This document shows, one piece after another, positions 1 to 11,720 of a DNA stretch of 64,000 nucleotides (position 1 is its first letter; the number at the start of each line of letters is the position of its first letter). Made by a program: the position numbers and the translations under genes. The notes beneath the pieces are model-generated. The model was not told the DNA's origin and made no database searches. It saw nothing but the letters and a program-made list of their open reading frames with translations. This DNA is from Pomphorhynchus laevis (taxonomy: Eukaryota; Acanthocephala; Palaeacanthocephala; Echinorhynchida; Pomphorhynchidae), in contig WNNJ02000497.1 in NCBI GenBank assembly GCA_012934845.2, forward strand, positions 1 to 64,000. Reading direction: 5' to 3'.

Positions 1-1704
1 ATTGTCCTGTAGTTTATAAATATTATTGTACGTTATTTTACAATTGCCTCAATATACAATTACTTAAAAGTTGTAGTATGACTAAGAAAATTTCTAGGAT
101 AATTATATTAATTTTTAATGAACAATTTTAATGCTATCTTTTTAGATCAACTATTTGTTAAGACTAATAGAAGAATGCTATTTTACAAAAATAGCAATTA
201 AATAGGTGATAATAAATTGGACTAAGCACTGAAACTATTTGACTAGTAAATTATAAAATATGCAAATGTTACTGTGGTATAATAAAGCACTGCGATATGA
301 CTGGATATAGAATGTATACACAAATGACCTCTTTATCATTTTGACTAATGTATTCGTTTGTACTGAGCATTTCGTTTTGCATTAAATCACTTTCTGCTTA
401 GTAATATAAACGTACTAAGTGAACGTTATAATAATCTAATTATGTATTTAATTAGTCTATATGTCTAACCAATGTTAAATATAGTAAATGTAACATTGAT
501 TTAATAAAAAGTTGATTATTATTAATAAAGCAATTAGTAAATATTAATTTCTATCTATTTTAAAATATACCTATGATTCATTGTCAACTATTAATCGAAT
601 GTCTGTCGAATCTACAATCAGCATTGATGTTACACGATATGTTCAATTAGTCTTTCAGAGCATATCTGAAAATTGATAGATCTCAGCAGTTTATTAAGTG
701 CAATTGCCAATCAGCATATTTATGATGATCGAGACACTTAATCATCAAAACAGGGTCATTGTCACCCATTACGGGAATAAGAAATAAACTAAAGAATATG
801 AATCTGCCAAAACAAATTCTTCCTAATGGGACCAACTTGAAGGTAATCACTTAATTGTAGATTATTATTGTTATTTTTTAAAAATTTAGAAAAATATTAA
901 TTAATTATTTATTATTAATTACAATTATTATTAATTATTAATATTAAAACTAAATAAGAGCTAAATAAGAAATCTGATAATTATAGCTAAATAAGAAATC
1001 TGATAATAATACGAGGTGTAATCAAAATGTAATGATCAAATTTGCAGAGTTCCATAAAATAATTTATGTAAGAACAACCACTTAAAAAGTAAGCTTATTT
1101 ATATTACATGAGTGCAATGTTAAAGTTTACTACTGCATTAAAGGTCTAAGTCTAACCAATTTCCTTTCTTAAGAATTATTTCTTTGGCTATATTTTCATT
1201 TGTGCAAACACTATAATTTTGTTAAAGCATGATTACAGTATAATTTAAATACATATCATTGTGATCCAAAGTAAAGTAAGATTGATATCTACGAAAATTA
1301 TCTTTAAAACTTTGTAAATTGCTTCGAAAAATTGAGCTTAATTAATTGTCGTCAAGATTTAAAAATAGATATTGATGCTATTTTAATGTATACATAAAGG
1401 TCACAAAATAATTCAAAATTCTTCCAGGTCAGTTCTCTCAATATAAAATATTTGGTTCAGATTACTTAAGCAAAGCACTATATAAGTAAAAAATAATAAA
1501 TGAACCAAAAAATATGACCACGAATCGATATGTGATATTATCATACAAACATCTAACCAGTAAAAAATTGCCAACCTTTTAATCATTCAAAAAGTTGCTT
1601 TATATAGTTCAAGGCAAATAATAATTTAGTCTACAATTAAAAATTTTAAAATTTAATTTTAATATTAAATTTTAAAAATATATCCATCCTTATCTGTACT
1701 TTAA
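1..1704. other. AT-rich intergenic DNA, no gene seen
   Basis: Very A+T-rich sequence with no open frame of note. A short tandem duplication of about 26 bp, built on CTAAATAAGAAATCTGATAA, lies at about 959-1010. No RNA gene was recognised. Confidence 0.7.
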
Positions 1705-2205
1705 ATTTTTAAATATCCAGGAACAATCAGGTATAGTTGAATGACAACAAAAATTATTTTGATATTACGCTAGTAACTACTAGCATCTTCAGAAATTAAC
1801 ATAAATTTTTATATTAATTAAAAAAAATTATGTTAATTAAGCATAACATTTTTATGCTAATAAATTATAAATATAATTAATATATTAATTAATATTATTA
1901 ATATATTATTAATATTTTATTGATAAACAAGTTTCATATTTTCAACAGATATGTTTATTAGAAATATATCCATCCTGATCTGTATTTTAAAATTTTGAAT
2001 ATCCACGAACAATCAAGTATAGTTGAACGACAAAAACATTACTTATAGAATAATGTAATATAAATTTGTAATTAATTTCTTTAATAAATTATAGAAATAA
2101 ATTTCTGAAAATGCTAGTAGTTTCTAGCGAAATATCAAAATAATTTTTGCTGTCGTTCAACTATACCTGATTGTTCCTAGATATTTAAAATTAAATTTTA
2201 ATATT
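1705..2205. mobile_element. AT-rich inverted-repeat (MITE-like) element
   Basis: The left end (about 1711-1797) and the right end (about 2102-2200) are inverted copies of each other. Both carry AACAATCAGGTATAGTTGAA plus the block GATATT...CTAGC...TTCAG. A partial extra copy of the left end lies inside at about 1965-2035. The interior is low-complexity A/T with no coding potential. The inner edge of each end carries a stem-loop with the order CTGAARA, hairpin, GAAA (or a near match) reading outward. The 42011-48022 element has the same terminal core but different outer sequence, so the two look like related families. A non-autonomous DNA transposon or a foldback element fits; no target duplication could be fixed because the flanks are AT-rich. 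Confidence 0.6.
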
Positions 2206-2401
2206 TTAATATTGAAGAAATTTAATATTTAAACTTGAAACACTGTCAAGGGCATTTTGTGTTTCTCATGCGTAGGAAACAACATATTGGCTAATGAGTT
2301 CATAAAGCAAAGAATTCGTGGTATTAAAAACGATCATCGGTAAATATTTTTGTGATAACTAAATTATTTTAAATAAAATAAAATAATTAGATACACAATT
2401 A

Positions 2402-2960
2402 TTACAATGAGTTTATAAATGGGAAATAATGACGAAGATCAGATTGATAATCGTCTGCAATCACCTGGGCGACCTCCAAAAGACAGGCCGCGTTGCCTCG
2501 TTGCACCGCATAGCTAAATCTCTGTGAGAGAAATCTCGCTGCTCTCCGATCGCCTGTAGCGGCAATTAGCTTCTTCCCTAGAGATTTCAGGAAGTTAAAC
2601 GTAATTGGCCCGGCTGCCCCTATTGTCTCGATCGCCAATGGGACAAAAGTGTATTGGAACGCATCGATGCCTATGTATTTGTCCAGCTTCCGATTCTCAG
2701 CCAATCTCGCGACCTCGCCTGGCGCACAGATCGCATTGAACAAATTACTAGCCGCAAGTGTGTTGGGACAGGTAAAGTCTCATACAAGTAGGCGTCTTCC
2801 TTCCCAAGGTACCAATGAAGCGCCATCCGGTCTTTTCCCGTCATCTCTGCACAGTCCAACTGGTTCTAGGCGGGACGGGACACCGGCAGCCATAAGAGCA
2901 CTACGTTGACCAAAAATCAAATTTCGCTCCAAATCTGATAAATCATAAAAATCAAGAACT
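2402..2960 (-). pseudogene. Delta-family retroelement remnant (restriction-like endonuclease C-terminus)
   Basis: The minus strand encodes a recognisable C-terminal retroelement domain. It reads [11 protein letters not shown], then DFTCPNTLAAS, then RKLDKY, then TFVPLAIETIGAAGP, ending near YAVQRGNAACL. The spacing of PD, the following D and the K..KY resembles the PD-(D/E)XK restriction-like endonuclease at the C-terminus of R2/CRE/NeSL-type LINEs. No reverse transcriptase part is present here, so this is a 5'-truncated, broken copy. It is G+C-richer than its surroundings, which also marks it as an insertion. Three further relatives are at 16925, 23830 and 27543. Exact clade is uncertain; this copy is the most divergent of the four. 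Confidence 0.65.
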
Positions 2961-4320
2961 TGTATAAAAGACAAATAAATTGAGCACTCAATGTACGTCA
3001 CGGGTAAAAGTTTATAAACAAGGAACACATTTTAACTAAAAAGTTAGTGTGCGTAGAACAAGAGAGCGCTACTTAATTCATGACAAAAAATTGCATCGAA
3101 ATTAAATGTTATTTAAAAGGCAAAAATATGAACGTACATATAAGAGCATTAAAACACATACAAATGCAGAAAATGAGTAAAACGATTTTATTCCAAAAAG
3201 GTCATTTCGATAGCTCCTGTTATCATTTTCAGGAAATAACGAAGATGTAATTCATCTCTATTCATCTCTATTATTCCTTGCGATGAGCGCAGAAGAAATT
3301 AAAATATAGTGTCCATTTAAAAACAAAAAAAAATATTTAGATGCATCGTTACTATATATTTATAAAAATAAAATAAATAAATAGAAAGTAACGAAGAAAT
3401 AATTAAAGAAATTAAAAATTCTAAAGAAGAAATAAATCAACACATGTATCTGTAACTAAAATATAAGTGCATATAAAAGCATTTGCCGTATCTACGCGTA
3501 TATAAAGACAATAAAACAAACCTATGCATTTTATTTACGCTTTTAAACGGTTACAACTATGCAAAAACATCGTACATGTAAGACTTATACAAATGTCAAT
3601 TATACAACTTGCACAAATGTCAATGTATTTTATATAACCAAAAATTTTTTGATACAAATTTAGTTTATACGTTTAAAAAACGAATCTATAAGTTTGCAAA
3701 TATGCAAAAATATATTTCAACTTATATGTCAATGCATTACTATTCTGTTAAAACATACATGCTATGAGTTTAAGTTTATAATGATTAGCGATTGTTACAT
3801 TTTAAATTCTCAAAAGATACTTTGTTAAGTATACAAAGGACTAGAGTGACAAGATTTAGCAATAAGCTGTGAGCGAGTAAAACCCCGGACTGTCGTAGTA
3901 AAACCAACATTTTTTCCCACGGACGATTAGAGTTCATCATCTAAAAAAATCTGTTTTACCTGCAAACGACCTATTGGTTCTTCGTTTGATAGCAAATTTA
4001 TATTTATAGATTATTGATAATATTATTTATAATATATTCGAGTGGAATAGTTAAACAGAAATGATATAGATCACATATGGGTAACCACTAGTCCGTCGCT
4101 AGAATTTGAGGCTGATATTTACAAAGAGATCAAGTTTATTTTAGTTTATCTTGCTCTCAAGTAAGATCATGATTGAAATTTGCACCCGAAGTGTCCCGGC
4201 TTGCTTATCCTTGTTATTGATCTAAACAAAACAATATTGGAATGCGGTTATTGAGAAATAAACATTATTATATACTATCTAGCAACTAAATTGTAGAAAA
4301 TATAACTGAATTCGAAACTA
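2961..4320. other. AT-rich intergenic DNA, no gene seen
   Basis: No coding frame, repeat relationship or RNA gene could be supported. There is only A+T-rich low-complexity sequence, including the short doublet TTCATCTCTA at about 3255-3275. Confidence 0.65.
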
Positions 4321-4680
4321 GGACATAGAATACTGATTGATACTTATGTATAATTTTATCAGATGAAATACGTAACTAGTATGTATTTGGACCCGTTGCT
4401 ATGTTGGGTCGAAGGATAGGTGTCGAAACCTGATAACATAGCAGTTCCTCCTAATGACCTCTAATTCTTATTTTAATACATCGTATGTTATTTATTATTC
4501 AATTCATAAAAATTGATTTTTATTTTAAATTTTAATTATTTATTCCATCGTTACATAAATATAAATTGTATAAAATTTTATATAATTATTTAATATTTAT
4601 TATTTAATTATTTTTTATTCAGCATTATTTATAATTTATAATATAAAATGCGTTGACTCAGTTAGCTGATTTGATCAGAA
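4321..4680 (+). repeat. Dispersed repeat R, copy 1 (solo)
   Basis: This shares a colinear series of blocks with 26345-26607, 27255-27540 and 29678-29880: GATAACATAGCAGTTCCTCC, then TTATTTATTA.TCAATTCATA, then an AT-rich stretch, then GACTCAGTTAGCTGATTTGA. Near its left side TGCTATGTT (4397-4405) and AACATAGCA (4435-4443) form a 9-bp inverted repeat around a GC-richer loop; the copy at 27315-27364 keeps it as a 10-bp pair. A weak further match (GTTCAGTTAGCTTATCGCAT) is at about 5110. Because two copies bound the insertion at 26345-29880, this one may be a solo terminal repeat. No coding capacity. Confidence 0.6.
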
Positions 4681-6399
4681 TTGTATAGCATTAATTTCTA
4701 ATATATTTCTAACCTTTTGTCATGTACTTTATTTTTTCTCATTTTGTTTTGCATAAGCAAATTTAATGCCGATTTATTTTATTTTACCGATAAAAATGTT
4801 TTCCAATTTTTGTTTAGCAATATTTTGAGCTAAATTAAAATTATGTCCAAGCAAGCTTTGCTTTAAATTTACTTTATTCTGAATAACGGATTTACATATT
4901 TATATCCAAATTAATCTTTGATTTTATATAATAATCTGTAACGTTTTGAATAATCCTTTTATCTTTAATATTTAACTAATTTTTTAATTCTTTATTTCAA
5001 AATATTTAATTCTATATATACTTTAATATTTTATTTTACAGCTATTTTAATTTTATATAGTAATTTTTAATTTTTAGATAATTTTAATTTTAGATTTTAG
5101 TATAAAATACGTTCAGTTAGCTTATCGCATTTGTTCAATCTGGTCACATTCAATTCACGCACTAAAACTAAAGTGGAATTTTAGGTTTTGAAAATATTAT
5201 TGACGGGAAAAGAGATATAATCTAACAGCGCGCATTCCTTTTAGTTATATATCATAATGTTCATTTTACACTGTGTAATAAACGCTCTTTATTTAATATA
5301 TTTAAAATCATCGACAATAGAGTACATCCGTGTTGATGTTTATCTCACTATAAAGAGTTAATCTCACTAGATTAAAGCGAAGACCGATAAGTTTATATAT
5401 CATTTAAATATGGTTTTATTTGGAAAGATTATTTGATAAGCTGGTATTTCAAAAAGATATCGCCAGTTTTTAAAATCAATCTAAAGCGCTGATTAATACA
5501 AACATTGCCATGTAATATAATTGACCCAAATTATTAAATAATTTAATTTTAACGTTTTTGTGTGATCAGACGAAACAACATTTTCATGGCAAATTAAATT
5601 TTTATTTTGATTTCTATTTCAAATTTTAGAAGATTTTTTATTTTTAGATTTTAATAATTTTTTCATATTTAAAAAATTTAAGTCAAAACTAAATATTATC
5701 GAGAATGCGCTTCAATCGATAAGAGTTTTCATAAAACCTTTTACAACATAATACATAGCAGAGTAAAAAACAGTATTATTTTTCTCTGCAAAAATGTCTA
5801 TGACTCAAATATTCAAATGTATTTTCAAATTCGAAATACATGCATATTTTACATTATGAGAAAACATGAAATGAATAAGAGTCAAAATGCAAAATTTCCG
5901 GGAGAATTCATTCCGGTTAATAGCCTTTCTCACCTATTTATATATTATGCTTAAATATAGTGTACCTGTTAATTTATATGCTGCTTAAATCTACTGTTAT
6001 GGGTCATATTTAGTCTTGCTGACATTCACAGCAATATGGTTCAAACACTATTATAAGTTAGCCTCGATCCCATTCCGTGGACATAAAACATGAGCATATT
6101 AAATGGGTAAATATGTGAACATATTGAATATGGTGAACTGTTGAAATTGTATCGTTCAATTACTTGAAAGAACTTACCTCGCTACAACTAAATGCGATCG
6201 TAGGATGACAGACAATGGCGATCTAACTTTTTCACTTTACTTTCTTTTTTGTATGTGAATTCTTATTTCCGCATCGCTCATAGCAGGATCAAATAAAAAT
6301 TACTCAAATTATTACTCAAATAAAGAGCTGTAGCCAAAATTGCTATTTAGACTGCTCACAAAATTGTACAATTCGAATTAAAACTAATTTCAAGGAACT
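4681..6399. other. AT-rich intergenic DNA, no gene seen
   Basis: Low-complexity A+T-rich sequence. Apart from a short resemblance to the right end of repeat R near 5100-5140, nothing is recognisable. Confidence 0.65.
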
Positions 6400-6955
6400 C
6401 GTAGGCAGTTCTCGTATATAATATAAAAATCTTGAATTGCGGACTTAAATAGCTTTAGATCGGATATCACTACTTCATCTGGAAAACAATTTCATTATCT
6501 AATCGATCTGTGTGATAGTCAGGTAAGTCTCAATGTCATGGAATGACCATTGTGAATAGGTATGCCATTTAACTTAATGTATTTAGAAGGATGCCCCTAG
6601 TGGTTTCTGATCATATGTCACATTGCTATCATATAAAACGAAAACAGTCTAACGTGGATACTCTGTATATTAAAAATTGACAACCTGTCCATATAATTCT
6701 GTTGATCCAATTTCAGACATAATTTGCTACCTCGCAGAAAAATCCTCTTCAAATCCTCAATTTCTATTTTTGTCATAAAAAACGATGCATGAATACAATA
6801 TTAAATATGTGGCCTGATTAATGAGTCAAATAAAGATTTAAAGGTATTTGGCGATAGCGAGACATTACCATTCTTAATTATAAATAGCGATTTTCGAGCT
6901 TTGGTAATTAGGCTTTCTGTATCTGCCCGTGTCTTGAGACTTTGGTTATATACAA
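6400..6955 (-). pseudogene. Beta LINE copy 1, C-terminal piece
   Basis: The minus strand shows a decayed LINE C-terminus. It has NGIPIHNGHSMTLRL, then a run ending NCFPDEVVISDLKLFKSAI, which matches the usual 'RGHS...L / VWN.LPDEVV...FK..L' ending of CR1/L2-type reverse transcriptases. The same ending, better kept, occurs at 31295-31582. It continues the reading direction of the RT piece at 7246-7794 across a short alpha insertion. Heavily mutated. Confidence 0.45.
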
Positions 6956-7245
6956 TTTCCATATCATTAACTAATCCTTATCTTTAAGATCATCGCATTC
7001 ACTTCTACTCTATCCTCCAATTTATTCGACAAATTCTAACCTTCGTTCCTTTCATGTTGCTGCTTTTCTTGCTTTGAATTCGCTCCCCTTCGTAAATCCG
7101 CTCGACTTCCTTGTTCATACTATCCAAAATTCGTCTGCGGGATTATTTATTTATAAGTTTGATCATTTTCTTTATTTTTAGTGGGCTTGTAAGAGCGCCG
7201 TTGGCACACATTTGCCTTTCAAAATAAATTTCTCGTTTTTTAACA
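6956..7245 (+). mobile_element. Alpha LINE 3' fragment (copy 1), inserted in beta
   Basis: Plus-strand translation gives a degraded form of the alpha C-terminus (LRSF.VAA.LA.N.LPF). It is followed by the alpha 3' end: GGGCTTGTAAGAGC, a hairpin region, CACATTTGCC and an AAATAAAT tail. Only about 290 bp are present, so it is strongly 5'-truncated, as is typical of LINE retrotransposition. It separates two pieces of an older minus-strand beta element. Confidence 0.6.
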
Positions 7246-7794
7246 ACATTTTCGCTTTATCTAGCGTTATTCCAATATATATTCCGAAAACAGGGTTGAA
7301 TTATCTACACGTAAATGATGGGCTTTGAACATTTAATAATAGATCATAATATTACGACCATAGAGAATAATTAATCAATATTAGCTTGCAGGTGACGGTA
7401 ATCTTTTAAAGACTAAATATCGATGTATATCTTAACATTGTATTCATAATCAAGGCATCCACAAATTATTGTCCTCATAAGAAAACGTCATATGTTTATG
7501 AAAACGTTGAAGTAACGGAACAAATACAGACCCTTGAGGAACATCTAAACTTATGCAGCGAGATGATGATAAACTATCTCCCAACCTAGCACGAACGCTT
7601 AGCTTACTGAGAAAATTCCTTATCCAGACAACAATATAGCTATCAATACTGTAATTACGTAATGCTTCACAAATAAGAACATGCAGAACACGTTCGAACG
7701 GCCGACTGAAGTCAAAGAACAACACGTTGACCGTATATCTTTGAGCTGCTAAATCTATCCACGATATCCTACCACATAGCAAAATTATCAAACA
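7246..7794 (-). pseudogene. Beta LINE copy 1, reverse-transcriptase core piece
   Basis: The minus strand reads VNVLFFDFSRPFERVLHVLI (RT motif A, normally DFSKAFD.V.H), then RNYSIDSYIVVWIRNFLS, GDSLSSSRCIS, VPQGSVFVPLL (motif B, normally GVPQGSVLGPLLF) and a degenerate motif C near YEDNNLW (normally YADD). This is the RT palm of an AP-endonuclease LINE of the CR1/L2/Jockey group. The upstream half of the same copy lies at 10546-11720 on the far side of the alpha insertion, so the coding order EN-RT runs right to left through this block. Confidence 0.7.
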
Positions 7795-10545
7795 CGATTT
7801 CCACTATCCTAACTCAACGGTTTAAACTCTTGTTATCATGCTCTGCTTGTTGTATTTTGCCCGATCGTTCACCCTCTAAAATCGCTCAACTTTCTCTGCT
7901 CGTACTAAAAAGCGTCGACGCGAAATCACTGACGAGTCATCTCTTGTCAGCAAAAATTTAAATGTATTTTTTCGTGTAGTGCACTTCCGTCCAAAAATTC
8001 GATCGTGACTGCCTCTAATCATCATATTTCTATAGCCAACAATGATGCAAAACGCTCATTTCGTCTAGCTCTTCTTAAGACTCGCTCCAATCTTCACAAA
8101 TCTGATTAAGTTATCGATATATTCGCACAACAATAACTAAATCTTTTATATCTCACTGAATTCTGACATATTGATTCTGACGAGCTTGCAATCCATAACT
8201 TACGTTCCTTCGGATTCTCTCTTGTTGCCTTCGCTCACCTCATGGATTCAACAATATCTAGTACCTCTTTTTATCACGGCGGAATCGTAACCTTCACTAG
8301 TATCCCTGCGTCTCTTGAGAAAATCGATTTCACCTTAGTTTATACTACATTTAAATTAATACTATGCAAATATTCATTTCCTTTTTCAATGTTAATATCA
8401 CAATCAACGGACTCATGTTCGCACCTCTTTAACTTTATGTAGACCATAACAAGTCCTCGAACTTCCTTTCTTGCGCTACGTTATCCTGGAATCTCATCTT
8501 TTGTCACATCATGTAACATTTTTACATTTGATAGTCAATCCACACTTTTCAACCATGAGCTCACAATCAACCTAGATTATATTTTACCTCGCCGGTACCG
8601 AATTCTTAAACGCTCCTCGTGTGCACCTTGGTATGACTCTGACTAGAATTTCTAAGCGCATTCTACGTCATTCTTTTAGGGTCCTTCTTCGCTTTCTCAA
8701 ACGAGATCATACTCCTATCTTTATTCATCTTGCTCATTAATTAAATCTTCGACACTCTCACTATTCTCTTCTACGTGATAAATGTAAATTTTTATGGCAA
8801 AATAAGATCGCATCATCGTCTGATCAAAAATATACATGGAGAACCTTTATTTCTTTTCTTGCTCAGTTTCCAAATGTTTATTCCATCGATCATCACGAGA
8901 TCTTCTCTAATTTTCAGTGTAAAATCAATGAAATCATCCTCACCTTCATCAATGTAAATCATCAATCCTCGTCTTGCTTATCATGCATATTTCTTTCCGA
9001 GCTATTACATCTTCTTCCTGTTTCTTCTGGCCAAGTCTCAAAGTACTCTTCTATTTACCCAACAAATCTTCACTTGCCAACGTTGTCCAAACATATGTAC
9101 TTAAATCAATTCATTCTATTAAATCACCATTCCTTGCCATTCTATTTACCTTCTCAATCAGTAGATGCACTTTTCCAGAGAACTGAAAACCTGTCATTGT
9201 AAGTCCTCTTCTAACGAAACCGTATCTCGATCATTTGCTTCCATCTTCATACTGCCCGAATTCTCTTCTTCCGAACTTATTTAAACTGCATAAGCGTCTT
9301 GTGTAATATCAAGTCAATCTATATCTTGTTTCTTCAAATTTATACCCCTTTTTCAATCTGCCTTCCGTTCTAATCACTCTGCTGAACTTGCTTGTTAAAA
9401 ATTTTTCAGTGACCTACTTTGAGCCCGCGATATGAAACTATGAAGTATCCTAATCTCACTTAAACCTGTATTCTGCGTTCGACATTATCGATTGTTCTAT
9501 CCTATTATCCCGGCTTCGTCACGACTATGATATCTCCTTTCCTAATGTAAACTGGTTCACATATTATTTCTCCAAACGCTTTTTTGTGTTCATACAAATT
9601 ACTCCCCGTATCTATCTTCTTCTATTTCGCACGGTGGTTCACAAGGCTCAGTTTATGGTCATCTCCTTTCCCTCTTATCGGCGACTTGTCTATTTTAACT
9701 CGTGACTATAACTTTCATCTGATGCAGTGTATACCAATGATATCCTCCTCTACTCGCAGGTGCATCATATCTGTATCCACGATCTCCGTATTTCTGCTAA
9801 AATGTGGGTTGATCGACTTTCACTATTGTGACGCTCTTATATCGTCTCTTTTGTTTCCCAATATCAATGACTGTCTTAGCCTTTTGTCAATTATTCCAAT
9901 TCCGTGATTTTACCTCTCTAACTTATCATAAGCTATTCTGCTCGTGTCCGCTTGTGTCTTAAAGCTTCGACAACAAATCCCTTCATTTTTTCGTCCTATA
10001 TTGACCCATCGTAAATCTTCATGTTGAATTTCCTTTGAGCATCGTTACCTTTTGTCTTCTATTTTGTCACTCACCATCCTATTTACACCTTGCTGGTATT
10101 GATGATTCGCGTTTTATCTTATTGTCTCTGTGATTAAATAATTGTCTACTTCACATATCTATGCACTCAACCAACTATCGCATCCATCCTTTTATCGTCG
10201 TTGCTTCACTTGCCTAAAATTCTTTGCCTGCTTACGTCCGTTCTTCCTCGTAGCTTCCACTCTTTAAACAAAGTCTACTTTCCTGCACTATGGATCCTCC
10301 TCCACAATAAATTAATAAATCCATTCCTTATTATCGTATCCAACTCACAATTCTATCATACCTCTTCAACGAACCACTTAATATTCTTTTGTTTTCCCCT
10401 AAGTCTTGCCACACATACCATTCATATACTTCCTTCAATTTCATCAACAAATTCATTTCACATTTTATTTTGTTTTCATATTTGTCTTTTTTCTTCTACA
10501 TGGGCTTGTAAGAGCCCATAGACGCACATTTGTCACTATAAATGA
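7795..10545 (+). mobile_element. Alpha LINE copy 2, 5'-truncated
   Basis: It starts inside ORF1: translation near 7830-8010 matches SQRFKL...LPDRSPSKIAQLS...F.RVVHFRPKI, the ORF1 C-terminus seen intact at 42741-43328. It runs through a decayed AP-endonuclease and RT to the alpha 3' end at about 10500-10545 (GGGCTTGTAAGAGCCCATAG, then ATAAATGAATGA tail). The RT has a large internal deletion between the 'ISAKMW' region and 'FHYCDALISSLLFPNI' (about 9790-9830). The same deletion is in the inverted copy at 14005-15470. Frames are broken throughout; it is inactive. Confidence 0.75.
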
Positions 10546-11720
10546 ATGAACATCTAATATATCTTACAGAAGCCGTGTTGGCCTTAGATAAGTGATTGGA
10601 ACTCTGTAACGTGTTAGCTAATAATACTCTCAATGATTTTCTAACATGATTTGTTAAACTAACATGCCTATACTTTACAGGATTTGAACGATTTTATATA
10701 CTTATAAATTGATCTCTAACCGTCGTTTCCTTCAAATCCATCGGTATTTTTTGTTGTTCTAAATACTGCTGGAACAAAATTGCTAGAGATCAACTGAGTT
10801 AATAACTCAAAAGAATTAGAGATATGGACTAAGGTCATCGGGACCTGAAGCAGAAAATGAAGAAATACTACTTAATGCAAAAAGCACATCAAATTGAGTC
10901 TATCTTCCACATATATGCAGTAGATGTGGAAGCTAAGATTGAGGGAGTCAGCATATTGCAAAAGAGTAAATTGGTCTAGCTTTTGCCAGAGGCGCCTTAC
11001 TAACCGAACATTCTTCATTTAAGTATCATCCAAAAATTTTATACAACAGCACAAATAACCGTGATAACTTGAACCTACGGGTGTTCCGTAGATCAGATCA
11101 CCCACCTGGGTCTGTGGTGGATAATGACAAATCTTATTCTTCGTCTAAAGAATCTCACCGCCCCAAACATGTCGCAGAACAACCGCTGATTATAATAGAT
11201 CCATTCGCATTGATAGACAAATTACTAACGTTAATATCACCTACAATAATGTATGGTAAATTTAAGTATCATCCAAAAATTTTATACAAAAGCACAAATA
11301 ACCGTGATAACTTGAACCTACGGCTATTCTACCCTAAGAATAGACGAGCTGTCGTCTATTCTTCTTCTAAAGAATCTCACCGCCCCAAACATGTCGCAGA
11401 ACAACCGCTGATTACAATAGATCCATTCGCATTGATAGACAAATTACTAACGTTAATATCTCCTACAATAATGTATGTGTAATTAAAATTGCAATGTGAA
11501 ATCAGTATATTCGTTAGGTAGTATCGAAATCAGAAAATCCCGGAGATCTATAGATGAGTCCTAAACGAAATCGACGATGTTATAGTAAGATTTCAGCCAG
11601 GATACATTCAACTGTCTTAGATGCATTTGCGTACCGAATAATGACTGTGGCACAATTGGTGATGTAGAGCGTAGCACCTCCTCCACGACTACCTTAGCAT
11701 CATATGCTATTAGATATATT
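10546..11720 (-). pseudogene. Beta LINE copy 1, endonuclease to RT N-terminal piece
   Basis: Reading right to left, the minus strand gives SRGGGATLYIT (about 11690), RLGLIYRSPG (about 11530), a GDINVSNLSINANGSI block (GD.N of AP-endonucleases), and then YRHVSLTNHVRKSL (normally NYRPVSLTS...K..E) near 10700. This order is AP-endonuclease followed by the start of RT, and it continues into the RT core at 7246-7794. Part of the endonuclease is tandemly duplicated (11021-11480). Strongly decayed, with no protein product expected. Confidence 0.6.
11021..11480. repeat. Two-copy tandem duplication inside beta endonuclease
   Basis: The block starting AAGTATCATCCAAAAATTTT occurs at 11021 and again at 11263. 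Both copies contain AAAGAATCTCACCGCCCCAA and end with CCTACAATAATGTATG. The first copy has about 21 bp of extra sequence between GAACCTACGG and the TCTAAAGAATC block. The two copies otherwise differ at few positions, so the duplication is younger than much of the decay of the surrounding LINE. Confidence 0.85.

Noticed and set aside
4395-4470. Second hammerhead candidate in repeat R (CGAAAC followed by CTGATGA in the 26370 copy)
   Set aside because: GAAA precedes CTGATGA and no stem II joins them in the required order; the order would work only in a tandem context that is not present.
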